Below the pieces are notes generated by a model that was not told the DNA's origin, did not search any database, and was given only the letters and a program-made list of their open reading frames with translations. This document shows positions 44,053-52,770 of a DNA stretch of 64,000 bases, in pieces (position 1 is the stretch's first letter; each line of letters starts with the position of its first letter). The DNA is from Qipengyuania citrea (GTDB lineage: Bacteria; Pseudomonadota; Alphaproteobacteria; Sphingomonadales; Sphingomonadaceae). A program made the position numbers and the translations under genes. The stretch covers positions 2,480,001 through 2,544,000 of the forward strand of contig NZ_JALJZT010000002.1 in the NCBI RefSeq assembly GCF_024171405.1. Direction: 5' to 3'.

Positions 44053-44850
44053 TCACTCGGGGATCGAGCCTTCCATGTCCTCCAATGCGCGCGCCATCGC
44101 TTCGCGGCGGCGCTGCATCGCATCGCTGAAGGCGGCGGCGACGATGCCGGTGGGCAGTGCCACCAGCAGCACTCCGCCGATCGCCACTATCGAACCGATC
44201 AGCCGCCCCGCAGTGGTGACCGGATAGACATCGCCATAACCGACCGTCGTCAGCGTGATCACCGCCCACCACAGCGCGCGCGGGATCGATCCGAACTGCT
44301 TGGGCTGCAGGCTGCCCTCGACCCAATAGAGCCCCGCCGCGCCCAGCAGCACCAGCACCAGCGCCAGCGTGGCGCAGACGATCAGGTCGTAGCTGCGTTC
44401 GCGCAGCGCGGCGCCGATTTCGCGCATCGCGGCGGAAAAGCGGCTGAACTTGAGGATCGAGACGATCCGCAGCAGACGGATGACGCGCAGCACTGCGGCA
44501 TTGGCGATGAAGAAGGGCGCCAGGCTCACTGCGACCACGATCAAATCGATGATCCCGATCGGCGACAGGATGAAGCGCCAGCGCTTGGCCCAGGCGGAGC
44601 CCGGCCCCTCGCGTTCGGGCGCGGCATAGATGCGCCCGAGATATTCGACTAGGAAGATCGTGCCGAAGACGAACTCGGCAATCAGGATTTCGCGCTGGTA
44701 GGGAATGCGGATCTGCGGCTCGGTCGCGACGATCCCGACCAGCAATGCCAGCAGGATCGTCCACACCACGAAGATGTTCAGCCCCGTCAGCCGGCCATTC
44801 GGCCAGGAGCCGATATGCAATTGCCGGTGCAGACGGGCGCGCAGGGTCAC
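44053..44850 (-). CDS. Ion transport family (voltage-gated K+-channel-like) protein
   Basis: A 265-residue membrane protein with an S1-S4 sensor-like part, including an Arg-bearing S4 (RVIRLLRIVSILKFSRF), and a pore with selectivity filter TLTTVGYGD between S5 and S6. It starts with GTG, 4 bases before the end of dapB. K+ selectivity is predicted from the filter. Confidence 0.92.
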   Translation of the reverse strand: MTLRARLHRQLHIGSWPNGRLTGLNIFVVWTILLALLVGIVATEPQIRIPYQREILIAEFVFGTIFLVEYLGRIYAAPEREGPGSAWAKRWRFILSPIGIIDLIVVAVSLAPFFIANAAVLRVIRLLRIVSILKFSRFSAAMREIGAALRERSYDLIVCATLALVLVLLGAAGLYWVEGSLQPKQFGSIPRALWWAVITLTTVGYGDVYPVTTAGRLIGSIVAIGGVLLVALPTGIVAAAFSDAMQRRREAMARALEDMEGSIPE

Positions 44851-44854
44851 AGGC

Positions 44855-45583
44855 TCAGATCCCCAGCACCTGGTCCATCGAGTAGCGGCCGGGATCGCGC
44901 CCGATCATCCATTCGGCCGCGCGCACCGCGCCGCGCGCGAAGATCGAGCGATTCTCGGCGCTGTGCGACAGCGTGATGCGTTCTTCCTCGCCCGCCAGGA
45001 TCGCGCTGTGTTCGCCCGCCACGGTGCCGCCGCGCAGGCTGGCAAAGCCGATCGCGCCTTCTTCGCGCGCGCCGGTGTGCCCGTCGCGTCCGCGTTCGGA
45101 ATGGCTGGCGAGATCGATCCCGCGCGCCCCTGCCGCAGCTTCGCCGAGCAGCAGCGCGGTCCCGCTGGGGGCATCGACCTTGCGCCGATGATGCATCTCG
45201 AGGATTTCGATATCCCAGTCGGGTCCCAGCCTTGCAGCGGCCTCGCGGACCAGATGCGCGAGCAGCGTCACGCCGAGCGAGGTATTGCCCGTCTGCAGCA
45301 CCGGCACCGCGCGCGCGGCATCGTCGATCGCGGCGTGATGCCGCTCCTCGAGCCCGGTCGTGCCGATCACCAGCGGCACGCCTGCGCCGATCGCGGCGTG
45401 GAGGTTGATGCACAGCGCGCCGGGGGTCGAGAAATCGACCAGCACCTCGCTTGCATCGGCCAGCCCGGCCGCGTCGCCGCCCTTGTCGATCCCGCCCGCC
45501 AGTTCATGCCCGCTTGCACCGATCACGGCGGCAAGCGCATGGCCCATGGCGCCTTCGCACCCGATAATCCCGATCCGCGCCAT
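44855..45583 (-). CDS. dapB: 4-hydroxy-tetrahydrodipicolinate reductase
   Basis: Reductase of the lysine/DAP pathway, 242 residues. The nucleotide-binding motif GIIGCEGAMGHAL and the catalytic region EILEMHHRRKVDAPSGTA are canonical. The GTTG motif (VIGTTGL) is present. The start MARIGIIG is preferred over a 14-residue extension. Confidence 0.95.
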   Translation of the reverse strand: MARIGIIGCEGAMGHALAAVIGASGHELAGGIDKGGDAAGLADASEVLVDFSTPGALCINLHAAIGAGVPLVIGTTGLEERHHAAIDDAARAVPVLQTGNTSLGVTLLAHLVREAAARLGPDWDIEILEMHHRRKVDAPSGTALLLGEAAAGARGIDLASHSERGRDGHTGAREEGAIGFASLRGGTVAGEHSAILAGEEERITLSHSAENRSIFARGAVRAAEWMIGRDPGRYSMDQVLGI

Positions 45584-45653
45584 TCTTTCCCCTATCGGCC
45601 ATGGTTCATGGCCGGTCTTTGACATGCCCTACCGCATCGCTACTTGAGGGCAA

Positions 45654-46355
45654 ATGACCGATATGCGCAACATCGTGATCCTCACCGGGGCAGGTATCTC
45701 CGCCGAAAGCGGGATCGATACCTTCCGCGATGGCGGCGGCTTGTGGGAACAGCACCGGGTCGAGGATGTCGCCACGCCCGAGGCCTTCGTGCGCGATCCC
45801 GATCTCGTGCTGCGCTTCTACGACCAGCGGCGCGAGGCGATCCAGGCCAAGCAGCCCAATGCCGCGCATGAGGCGATCGCCCGGCTCGATGCGGAATGGG
45901 ACGGCGAACTGCTGGTGGTGACGCAGAATGTCGACGACCTGCACGAGCGGGCGGGCGCGCGCCGCGTGCTGCATATGCATGGCACGCATCTCAACGCCTG
46001 GTGCACTGCCTGCGATATCCGTTCGCGCTGGACCGGGCCAATGATCGACCGTCCGCCATGCCCGGCTTGCGGCACGCCCGCGCTGCGGCCCGATGTCGTG
46101 TGGTTCGGCGAAATGCCCTACGAAATGGAGCGCATCCATGCCGCGTTGCGGCAGGCGGATCTGTTCGTCTCGATCGGCACCTCGGGCGCGGTCTATCCCG
46201 CGGCGGGTTTCGTCCAGGACGCCCGTGAAATGCGCGTCCGCACGCTCGAACTCAATCTCGAGGCGAGCATGGGATCGCGCTGGTTCCACCAGTCGCGGCA
46301 CGGCCCGGCGACGCAGGTGGTCCCCGAATGGGTTGCGGAAGTCCTAGGCGGCTGA
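45654..46355 (+). CDS. cobB: Sirtuin NAD-dependent deacylase
   Basis: A 233-residue Sir2 protein. NAD motif GAGISAESGIDTFRD, catalytic region TQNVDDLHERAG with HMHG His, and zinc ligands CTAC and CPAC. The class III-type Tyr/Arg pair is suggested by YDQRREAI, hinting at desuccinylase/deacetylase activity. The gene's end overlaps the convergent ThiF-like gene by 12 bases. Confidence 0.93.
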   Translation: MTDMRNIVILTGAGISAESGIDTFRDGGGLWEQHRVEDVATPEAFVRDPDLVLRFYDQRREAIQAKQPNAAHEAIARLDAEWDGELLVVTQNVDDLHERAGARRVLHMHGTHLNAWCTACDIRSRWTGPMIDRPPCPACGTPALRPDVVWFGEMPYEMERIHAALRQADLFVSIGTSGAVYPAAGFVQDAREMRVRTLELNLEASMGSRWFHQSRHGPATQVVPEWVAEVLGG

Positions 46356-47117
46356 CCCGCAGGCGGCGCAGGCGGGGTCCTTGGCGATGGTGAAGCTGCG
46401 CATGGCGGGCTTTAGCCCGTCGAGCAGGTGGACCCGGCCCCAATCGGCCTCGCCCAGCGCGCTGACCCCGTCGAGCAGGATGCGCACCGCCTGCAACGCC
46501 GCGAAGGTCGCGACCCAGCCGGCCATCGCGCCAAGCATGCCGTCCTCGGCGCAGGTGTCGCAATCCTCCGCATCGAAGGCATCGCCGACGAAGCAGCGGT
46601 AGCACGGCTGGTTGGGAAGGTGTCCGGCAAAGGCACCGACCTGCCCCTGAAAGCGCCCGACCGCGGCCGAGAGCAACGGAACGCGCTCCGCCACGCAGGC
46701 ATCGGCAACCGCCAGCCTTGTGGCGAAATTGTCGGTCCCGTCGAGAATCAGATCGGCATCGACCACGAGTTCGTGTGCATTGTCGCGCGTGATCCGGCGG
46801 TCGCTGATGGTGACGTCGAGCGCGGCGTCGAAGCCGGTCACCCAGCGCTTGGCGATCACCGCCTTGCCGTGGCCGACATCGCGTTCGTTATACAGCGTCT
46901 GGCGCTGGAGATTGCTGGCATCGACCCGGTCGTCGTCGACCAGCGTCAGCTTCCCGATCCCCGCGCCGGCGAGATATTGCAGCGCGGGTGAGCCGATCCC
47001 GCCCAGGCCCACCAGCACGAGATGCTTGCCCGCCAGCGCGACCTGGCCCGCGCCGCCCACTTCGGGCAGCACGATATGCCGCGCAAACCGGTCGAGGCGG
47101 CCCGGTGGCAGGCTCAT
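46344..47117 (-). CDS. ThiF/MoeB-like E1 adenylyltransferase
   Basis: A 257-residue enzyme that adenylates the C-terminus of a ubiquitin-like sulfur carrier. ATP motif LVGLGGIGSPALQYLAGAG, Mg site LVDDDRVDASNLQRQ, and zinc Cys pairs CYRCF/CDTC and CAACG. Whether it serves ThiS, MoaD or another carrier cannot be told. Start MSLPPGRLDRFARH. Its start overlaps the DUF983 gene stop by 4 bases. Confidence 0.9.
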   Translation of the reverse strand: MSLPPGRLDRFARHIVLPEVGGAGQVALAGKHLVLVGLGGIGSPALQYLAGAGIGKLTLVDDDRVDASNLQRQTLYNERDVGHGKAVIAKRWVTGFDAALDVTISDRRITRDNAHELVVDADLILDGTDNFATRLAVADACVAERVPLLSAAVGRFQGQVGAFAGHLPNQPCYRCFVGDAFDAEDCDTCAEDGMLGAMAGWVATFAALQAVRILLDGVSALGEADWGRVHLLDGLKPAMRSFTIAKDPACAACGSAA

Positions 47118-47548
47118 TGCAGCTCGTCCTGCGGCTCGGGCAGGCGTTCGCGGCGAAAGCCGTGCATGCCGTGCCACCATTGCAGCGCGATCACCCCGCC
47201 CTTGGCGGGCTGCAGCGTGACCAGCATGAAGATCACCGCCAGCGGGAGGATGATGGCGAGGATCGCCATGCTCGACAGCGCGAAGTCGCTCGCGAGGATG
47301 ATCAGCACCGGCGCGAGCAGATGGCCGGTGACGAAGATCGAGACATAGGCCGGAAAATCGTCCGCGCGCTGGCCCGAAATGTCGAGCGCGCAGGCGGGGC
47401 AGCGATCATGCGGCTTGAGCCATTTGCGGAACAGCGGCGCTTCGCCGCACCGCGGGCACCGGCACCGCGCGCCGCGCCACAGTGCGGCGCCGAAGGAAGC
47501 GGGCAGGGCGATATCGGCGCGCGGGGCGGCGGGAGGTATCTGCGGCAT
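47114..47548 (-). CDS. DUF983 family membrane protein
   Basis: A 144-residue protein. It has an N-terminal zinc-like part GARCRCPRCGEAPLFRKWLKPHDRCPACAL with two CxxC motifs, then two membrane helices (FVTGHLLAPVLIILASDFAL and MAILAIILPLAVIFMLVTL). Function unknown. It is coupled to the ThiF-like gene by a 4-base overlap. Confidence 0.88.
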   Translation of the reverse strand: MPQIPPAAPRADIALPASFGAALWRGARCRCPRCGEAPLFRKWLKPHDRCPACALDISGQRADDFPAYVSIFVTGHLLAPVLIILASDFALSSMAILAIILPLAVIFMLVTLQPAKGGVIALQWWHGMHGFRRERLPEPQDELQ

Positions 47549-47659
47549 GCAGGCTCTTTGGCGCGCGCAATGGCGCCTGTCGACAGCTCTGTGCACAGAG
47601 CTGTCGAAGCGGTGTGAACGGGGTGGGGAGCGGACGCGCCGGCGCCCGCGCTTATGCCG

Positions 47660-49120
47660 TCAGCTTTCGAGCTGCCGGAGCAGGCTGCGCACATCGCCGT
47701 CCATATCGGCATCGCGCTGGCGCAAATCCTCGATAAGCCGCACCGCATGGATCACGGTCGAATGGTCGCGCCCGCCGAACTTGCGCCCGATTTCCGGATA
47801 GCTGCGCGGGGTGAGCACTTTCGACAGATACATCGCCACCTGCCGCGGCCGCACCACGGCGCGCGCGCGGCGCTTGCTGCTCATCTCGCTGCGGTCGATA
47901 CGGTAGAACTGGCATACGGTGCGCTGGATCTCGTCGATCGTGATCCGGCGGCGGTTGGCCGACAGGATATCGGTCAGCTGCTCTTCGGCCAGCTGGAGCG
48001 AGACTTCCTGCCCGGTCAGCTGCGCATAGGCGATCAGCTTGTTGAGCCCGCCGACCAGTTCGCGGATATTGCGCGTGATGGTACGGGCGAGGAAGTCGAG
48101 CACGTCCGCAGGCACGTCGAGCGGTGCGAAACGCGTCAGCTTGGAGGTTAGGATCTTCTTGCGCAGTTCGATGTCCGCGGCCTGGATATCGGCGACGAGG
48201 CCCATCGACAGGCGGCTGAGCAGGCGCGGTTCGACCCCGTCGAGCGCCTGCGGCGCACGGTCGGCGGCGAACACCAGCCGCTTGCCTTCGGCGAGCAGCG
48301 CATCGATCGTGTAGAGCAGTTCTTCCTGCGCGCTGGCCTTGCCGATGATGAACTGGATATCGTCCACCAGCAGCAGGTCGAAGCTGCGCAGCCGGGCCTT
48401 GAATTCGAGCATCTGGTTGGCCTTCAGCGCCTGGACGAATTCGACCATGAAGCGCTCGGCGCTGCAGTAGAAGATACGGCTGCGCGGATGTGCCTGCAGA
48501 AAGGCATGGCCGGTGGCGTGCAGCAGGTGCGTCTTGCCCTGGCCGGTGGCGGCCTTGAGGTAGAGCGGGCTGAACTGCGGCTTCTCGGTCGCGCCCATGC
48601 GCTGCGCGGCGTTGAAGGCCAGGACATTGGCTTCGCCGGTGATGAAGGCGGCAAAGGTGAGGCTGGGGTCGAGCCCGACCGAGCTGGTGAAACCGGTATC
48701 GCCCAGCGTGTCGGCGCCGATCGCCATCATCGAGGTGTCGGCCCCGTCATTGGCCGGGCGGCGCCCGTCCGAATGAAGGCGCAGATCGGCGACCTGGCGG
48801 CGCCCCGGATGGACCTGGATGCGGACGTCGCGCACTTCGCTACGCGCGATCTTCCACGCCAGGCTGAGCCGGTCGGCAAAGCGGTCCTTGACCCAATTGG
48901 CGCTGAATTCGGTGGGCAGGAACAGGTCGAGCGTACCGCTGTCCTTGTCGATCCCGCCGACCTGGATCGGCTTGATCCACTGGCTGTGGAGCTGGTGACC
49001 AAGATCCTTGCGCAGACCCTGGCTGATATCGGCCCAGTCCGCCGCCAGGTTCACCGCCTCTTGATCTTCCATGAAATCGTCCTGTGCCTTGCGCGAACCA
49101 ATGTCTGATGCCTTACGCAT
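47660..49120 (-). CDS. dnaA: Chromosomal replication initiator protein DnaA
   Basis: AAA+ initiator, 486 residues from ATG 49120. Domain I, then Walker A in KAATGQGKTHLLH, Walker B in LLLVDDIQFI, and the C-terminal DNA-binding domain with the signature GRKFGGRDHSTVIHAV. An ATG at 49072 (MEDQEAVNLA) with a better AGGA SD is an alternative start. It is the first gene after an AT-rich 400-base upstream region. Sphingomonad DnaA proteins with an N-terminal variable part look alike. Confidence 0.96.
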   Translation of the reverse strand: MRKASDIGSRKAQDDFMEDQEAVNLAADWADISQGLRKDLGHQLHSQWIKPIQVGGIDKDSGTLDLFLPTEFSANWVKDRFADRLSLAWKIARSEVRDVRIQVHPGRRQVADLRLHSDGRRPANDGADTSMMAIGADTLGDTGFTSSVGLDPSLTFAAFITGEANVLAFNAAQRMGATEKPQFSPLYLKAATGQGKTHLLHATGHAFLQAHPRSRIFYCSAERFMVEFVQALKANQMLEFKARLRSFDLLLVDDIQFIIGKASAQEELLYTIDALLAEGKRLVFAADRAPQALDGVEPRLLSRLSMGLVADIQAADIELRKKILTSKLTRFAPLDVPADVLDFLARTITRNIRELVGGLNKLIAYAQLTGQEVSLQLAEEQLTDILSANRRRITIDEIQRTVCQFYRIDRSEMSSKRRARAVVRPRQVAMYLSKVLTPRSYPEIGRKFGGRDHSTVIHAVRLIEDLRQRDADMDGDVRSLLRQLES

Positions 49121-49495
49121 TCTTGTATCATCCCCCGGTGAACGCCGCGGCGCCACTCGTTTGCTTCTAACATTGGCAAGGCCGGGCACAGCATCGCCAC
49201 ACTCCGGAATCGGTGCATCCGAAGGTCGCCCTCGCTCGTCGATAATCTAAAGGTCCGGGCTGTCCCGCCCCGAACCGAGAACCATTGTGTAGGTCGCTCG
49301 CCGGATGAGTCGCAAGGGGGATAACTGCAAAAAATCTGAAATATACTTGTTGACTCACGTGTAAGCCGCAGGCCCCCGTTCAAGTGACGGATATTACTTG
49401 AGTTCGCCCAAATTTGCGCTGCGAATCGTGAGTTTCGCGTGGGTTTTGTTACGAATGCATTTCAAGCCAGTATTCGAATGCAACTGAAATACGAC
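49121..49495. other. AT-rich region between dnaA and rpsT
   Basis: A non-coding stretch of 375 bases, mostly AT-richer than the window. A DnaA-box-like TTATCCCCC lies on the minus strand near 49320, but no array of good boxes was found, so I do not call an origin. It probably carries the dnaA promoter. No gene is seen. Confidence 0.5.
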
Positions 49496-49527
49496 AAAAG
49501 GGCCGCCGGTTAACCCGACGGCCCCAC
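49496..49527 (-). terminator. Rho-independent terminator after rpsT
   Basis: Minus strand: GGGGCCGTCGGG TTAA CCGGCGGCCC followed by TTTTG, 38 bases past the rpsT stop. Confidence 0.85.
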
Positions 49528-49565
49528 GAATACTGTCGAAGCCGGTCCCGGGACCGGCGAATCTC

Positions 49566-49826
49566 TTAGAGCGAAGCGACCCGCTTCGTCAGGCGGCTCA
49601 TCTTACGCGCCGCCGTGTTCTTGTGCAGCACGCCGCGGGCAACACCGCGCGCCAGTTCCGGCTGCGCGCTCCTGAGCGCCGTCTGTGCGGTATCCTTGTC
49701 GCCGCCTTCGATCGCGACTTCCACCTTCTTGAGGAAGTTGCGGATGCGGCTCATGCGGGCACCGTTGATTTCGGCGCGGTTTGCGTTGCGACGGATGCGC
49801 TTCTTGGCTTGCGGCGTGTTGGCCAT
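49566..49826 (-). CDS. rpsT: 30S ribosomal protein S20
   Basis: An 86-residue basic ribosomal protein starting [21 protein letters not shown] and ending [12 protein letters not shown]. It lies upstream of dnaA on the same strand but is separated by its own terminator. Confidence 0.97.
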   Translation of the reverse strand: MANTPQAKKRIRRNANRAEINGARMSRIRNFLKKVEVAIEGGDKDTAQTALRSAQPELARGVARGVLHKNTAARKMSRLTKRVASL

Positions 49827-50025
49827 GTTTGTCCTCGTCAGGCCGCACGGCATGCGCGGCGGGAAATCTCGTAAGTGCGTGCGAAAAGGCGGCATGGGCC
49901 GCCGGAAAGCGGCGCACTTAGCGGCGCGCCTCCGAATCGTCAAGCAAATCGTCGACCATTCGCGGAACCGCGTGCATCGGCTCCGGCAGCGCCTATATGG
50001 TCTGTCCCAGACGAAAGGACAAGCC

Positions 50026-50427
50026 GTGAGCGACAAGCCCGAACACACCGCCGCCGAATGGCGCGAGAAGCTGACCCCCGAGCAATTCCACGTGCTGCGT
50101 GAAGCCGGGACCGAGCGTGCCTTCACCGGCAAATACGACAAGCATTACGACGCCGGTGAATATTACTGCGCGGGCTGCGGCCAGAAGCTGTTCGAGAGCG
50201 GCGAGAAATACAACAGCGGCTGCGGCTGGCCCGCCTTTACCGCCCCTGCCGAAGGCGAGGCGGTCGACGAGCACCGCGACGTGTCGCACGGGATGATCCG
50301 GACCGAGGTGACCTGCGCCAATTGCGGCGGGCATCTGGGCCATGTCTTCCCCGACGGGCCCCCCGATCGCGGCGGCCTGCGCTATTGCATCAACTCCGCC
50401 GCGCTCGATTTCGAGCCCGAGGATTGA
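50026..50427 (+). CDS. msrB: Peptide-methionine (R)-S-oxide reductase
   Basis: Repairs methionine-R-sulfoxide in proteins, 133 residues with GTG start. The zinc site CAGC...CANC is complete, the catalytic Cys is in RYCINSAAL, and the substrate pocket SGCGWPAF is canonical. No MsrA is fused. It is followed by a class A penicillin-binding protein gene. Confidence 0.96.
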   Translation: MSDKPEHTAAEWREKLTPEQFHVLREAGTERAFTGKYDKHYDAGEYYCAGCGQKLFESGEKYNSGCGWPAFTAPAEGEAVDEHRDVSHGMIRTEVTCANCGGHLGHVFPDGPPDRGGLRYCINSAALDFEPED

Positions 50428-50529
50428 GGCGTCCAACCGCGCATGGTTCCGTTCACGCTTGGTTAGACCTCGCCATGCAAGGTCGGGGCACTTATAGGGC
50501 GGCGAGCAACAAGGGTGCCAGCATAATCG

Positions 50530-52701
50530 ATGGATAGACGAGGGAGCCGCCGCAAGAGTTCGGCGCGCAAGGAACGCGCTGCACGGGCCGCAGCGGACAA
50601 ACCGCAAAGCTGGTTCGCGCGCTGGACCCGCCGCCTCGTCGTCTGGGGCGGCGCGCTGGCGCTGCTCGTGGCGCTGTTCCTGGCGCTCGCCGTGGGATTT
50701 TCCGCGCGCTCGATGCCGACCTATTACCAGCTGAAAGCGACGCAGAACGCGCAGACCATCGTGGTGCGCGCGCGCGACGGGACCGAGATTGTCGAGCTCG
50801 GCCCCAGTTTCGGCAAATGGCTGACCTCGGACGAGATCCCGCAGGTGATGAAGGATGCGATGATCTCGGTCGAGGACCGGCGGTATTATTCGCATTTCGG
50901 GATCGACCCCTGGCGCACCGGCGGTGCGATCATCGAAGGGCTGACCGGTTCGCGTGAACGGGTTGGCGGGACCTCGACGCTCACCCAGCAGCTCGCGCGC
51001 AACGTCTTCCTCAACAACAACCGCTCGCTCGACCGCAAGCTGCGCGAGGCGATCCTTGCGATGGCGCTGGAATGGAAATTCTCGAAGGAGCAGATCCTCG
51101 AGCTCTATCTCAACAAGGTCTATTTCGGCGGCGGTGCCTATGGCATCGACAGCGCCAGCCGGAAGTTCTTCAGCCATCCCGCGACCGAACTGTCGGTTGC
51201 CGAGGCGGCGATCATCGCCGGGCTGGTCAAGGCGCCCAGCCGCTATTCCCCGACTGCAGATGTCGACGCCGCGGTGGGGCGCGCCAGCGTGGTGCTGCGG
51301 CTGATGAAGGAACAGGGCCGGATCGCGCCCGATGTGACGGTCGATCCCAGCGCGGTGAAGCTCAAGGAAGAGGCGGGCCAGAATTCGGTGCGCTACTTCA
51401 CCGACTGGGCGCTGCCGCAGCTCGACCTGCTGCTGCCCGAGACCTTCGAGCCGATCGAGGTGTGGACCACGCTCGATGTCGGGATGCAGCGCGCGGCGAC
51501 CGCGTCGATCAAGTCGAACACGCCCGACGGGGCGCAGGGCGCGCTGGTCAGCATGGACCGCGACGGGGCGATCCTCGCGCTGGTCGGCGGCACCGATTAC
51601 GTCGCGACCAATTACAACCGTGCGACCGATGCGCTGCGCCAGCCGGGTTCGGCATGGAAACTGTTCGTCTATCTCGCCGCGCTCGAGGCGGGCTACACGC
51701 CCAACGACCGCGTCGTCGATACGCCGGTCGAGATCGACGGGTGGAGCCCGCGCAATTCGAGCGGGCGCAATGTCGGCGAAATCGATCTGCGCACCGCCTT
51801 TGCCTATTCGATCAACACCGTCGCCGCGCAGCTGGGCAATGAAGTCGGCTTCGGCACCGTCGCCTCGATGGCGCGGCGGTTCGGCATAACGACCGAGATC
51901 AACACCTATCCCGCCATGGTGCTGGGTTCGAACGAAGTGCGGCTGATCGACATGACCCGCGCCTTCGCCGTCGTATCGGCGGAGGGGGCTTCGGTCGAAC
52001 CGCATGGCATCCTCAAGGTCGAAACCGCCGATGGCGAATTGCTCTACCAGCACGAACCTGCGCGTTCGTCGCAGCTGGTGCCCGATTATGTCGCTGCCGG
52101 GATCACCGACCTGTTGCAGACGGCGGTTGCCACCGGCACCGGCCGCGCGGCGCAGATCGGGCGGCCGGTGGCGGGCAAGACCGGCACCACCAGCTCGAAC
52201 AAGGACGGCTATTTCGTCGGCTTTTCCAGCGGGATCACCACCGGCGTGTGGATGGGCCGCGACGACAATGCGCGCGTCGGCGGCCTGCAGGGCGGCACCG
52301 CGCCCGCGCGCGCCTTTGCCGCCTATATGCGCTATGCGGTCAAGGATCGCCCGGTGGTCGAATTCGACACCGATCTCCAGCTGCCCGAATGGCAGCTCGA
52401 GCCCGACGACGAATACATGCTCGGCGATCCGGAGGATTACTACTTCATCGACGAGCAGGGCAACCTGATCGAGCCGGGTACGAGCGACAGCTCGCGCGGC
52501 GATCCCTTCGCCGACGATTTCGACCGGACGCTCGATCCGGCGCGTCCACGCACGCCGGCCGTGCCCGCACCGCGCGCACCGCAGCAGCCGCCCCGCGGTG
52601 CCGATGGCGCGCCGCAGGCGATCGGCGACGATTTCCTCGACGAGGCGACCGGCGGGCGGCGCGAACCCGGGCCGCAGCAGACCCCGCGCCCCAACAATTA
52701 G
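50530..52701 (+). CDS. Class A penicillin-binding protein (PBP1A-like)
   Basis: A 723-residue bifunctional peptidoglycan synthase. A single membrane anchor (VVWGGALALLVALFLALAVGF) precedes the GT51 domain, with EDRRYYSHFG and GTSTLTQQLARNVFL, and the transpeptidase domain with SxxK in PGSAWKLF, SIN and KTGTTSSN. The C-terminal ~70 residues are disordered and Pro/Arg-rich. A divergent antisense frame is a shadow. Confidence 0.94.
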   Translation: MDRRGSRRKSSARKERAARAAADKPQSWFARWTRRLVVWGGALALLVALFLALAVGFSARSMPTYYQLKATQNAQTIVVRARDGTEIVELGPSFGKWLTSDEIPQVMKDAMISVEDRRYYSHFGIDPWRTGGAIIEGLTGSRERVGGTSTLTQQLARNVFLNNNRSLDRKLREAILAMALEWKFSKEQILELYLNKVYFGGGAYGIDSASRKFFSHPATELSVAEAAIIAGLVKAPSRYSPTADVDAAVGRASVVLRLMKEQGRIAPDVTVDPSAVKLKEEAGQNSVRYFTDWALPQLDLLLPETFEPIEVWTTLDVGMQRAATASIKSNTPDGAQGALVSMDRDGAILALVGGTDYVATNYNRATDALRQPGSAWKLFVYLAALEAGYTPNDRVVDTPVEIDGWSPRNSSGRNVGEIDLRTAFAYSINTVAAQLGNEVGFGTVASMARRFGITTEINTYPAMVLGSNEVRLIDMTRAFAVVSAEGASVEPHGILKVETADGELLYQHEPARSSQLVPDYVAAGITDLLQTAVATGTGRAAQIGRPVAGKTGTTSSNKDGYFVGFSSGITTGVWMGRDDNARVGGLQGGTAPARAFAAYMRYAVKDRPVVEFDTDLQLPEWQLEPDDEYMLGDPEDYYFIDEQGNLIEPGTSDSSRGDPFADDFDRTLDPARPRTPAVPAPRAPQQPPRGADGAPQAIGDDFLDEATGGRREPGPQQTPRPNN

Positions 52702-52714
52702 CCGGGCGGATATG

Positions 52715-52752
52715 AAAAGGGCGGCCCCCGCGAAATGCGAGGGCCGCCCTTG
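52715..52752 (-). terminator. Rho-independent terminator for degP (bidirectional hairpin)
   Basis: An 11-bp perfect stem AAGGGCGGCCC / GGGCCGCCCTT around an imperfect inner stem, with TTTT on the minus strand. It serves the degP-like gene and probably also ends the PBP gene transcript. Confidence 0.8.
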
Positions 52753-52770
52753 GCATGTCGGGTAGCGGCT

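Noticed and set aside
49121..49495. Replication origin next to dnaA
   Set aside because: Only one weak DnaA-box-like sequence was found, and alphaproteobacterial origins are often not next to dnaA.
49993..52053. Long minus-strand open frame opposite msrB and the PBP gene
   Set aside because: It has low-complexity Arg/His-rich content typical of a high-GC antisense frame.
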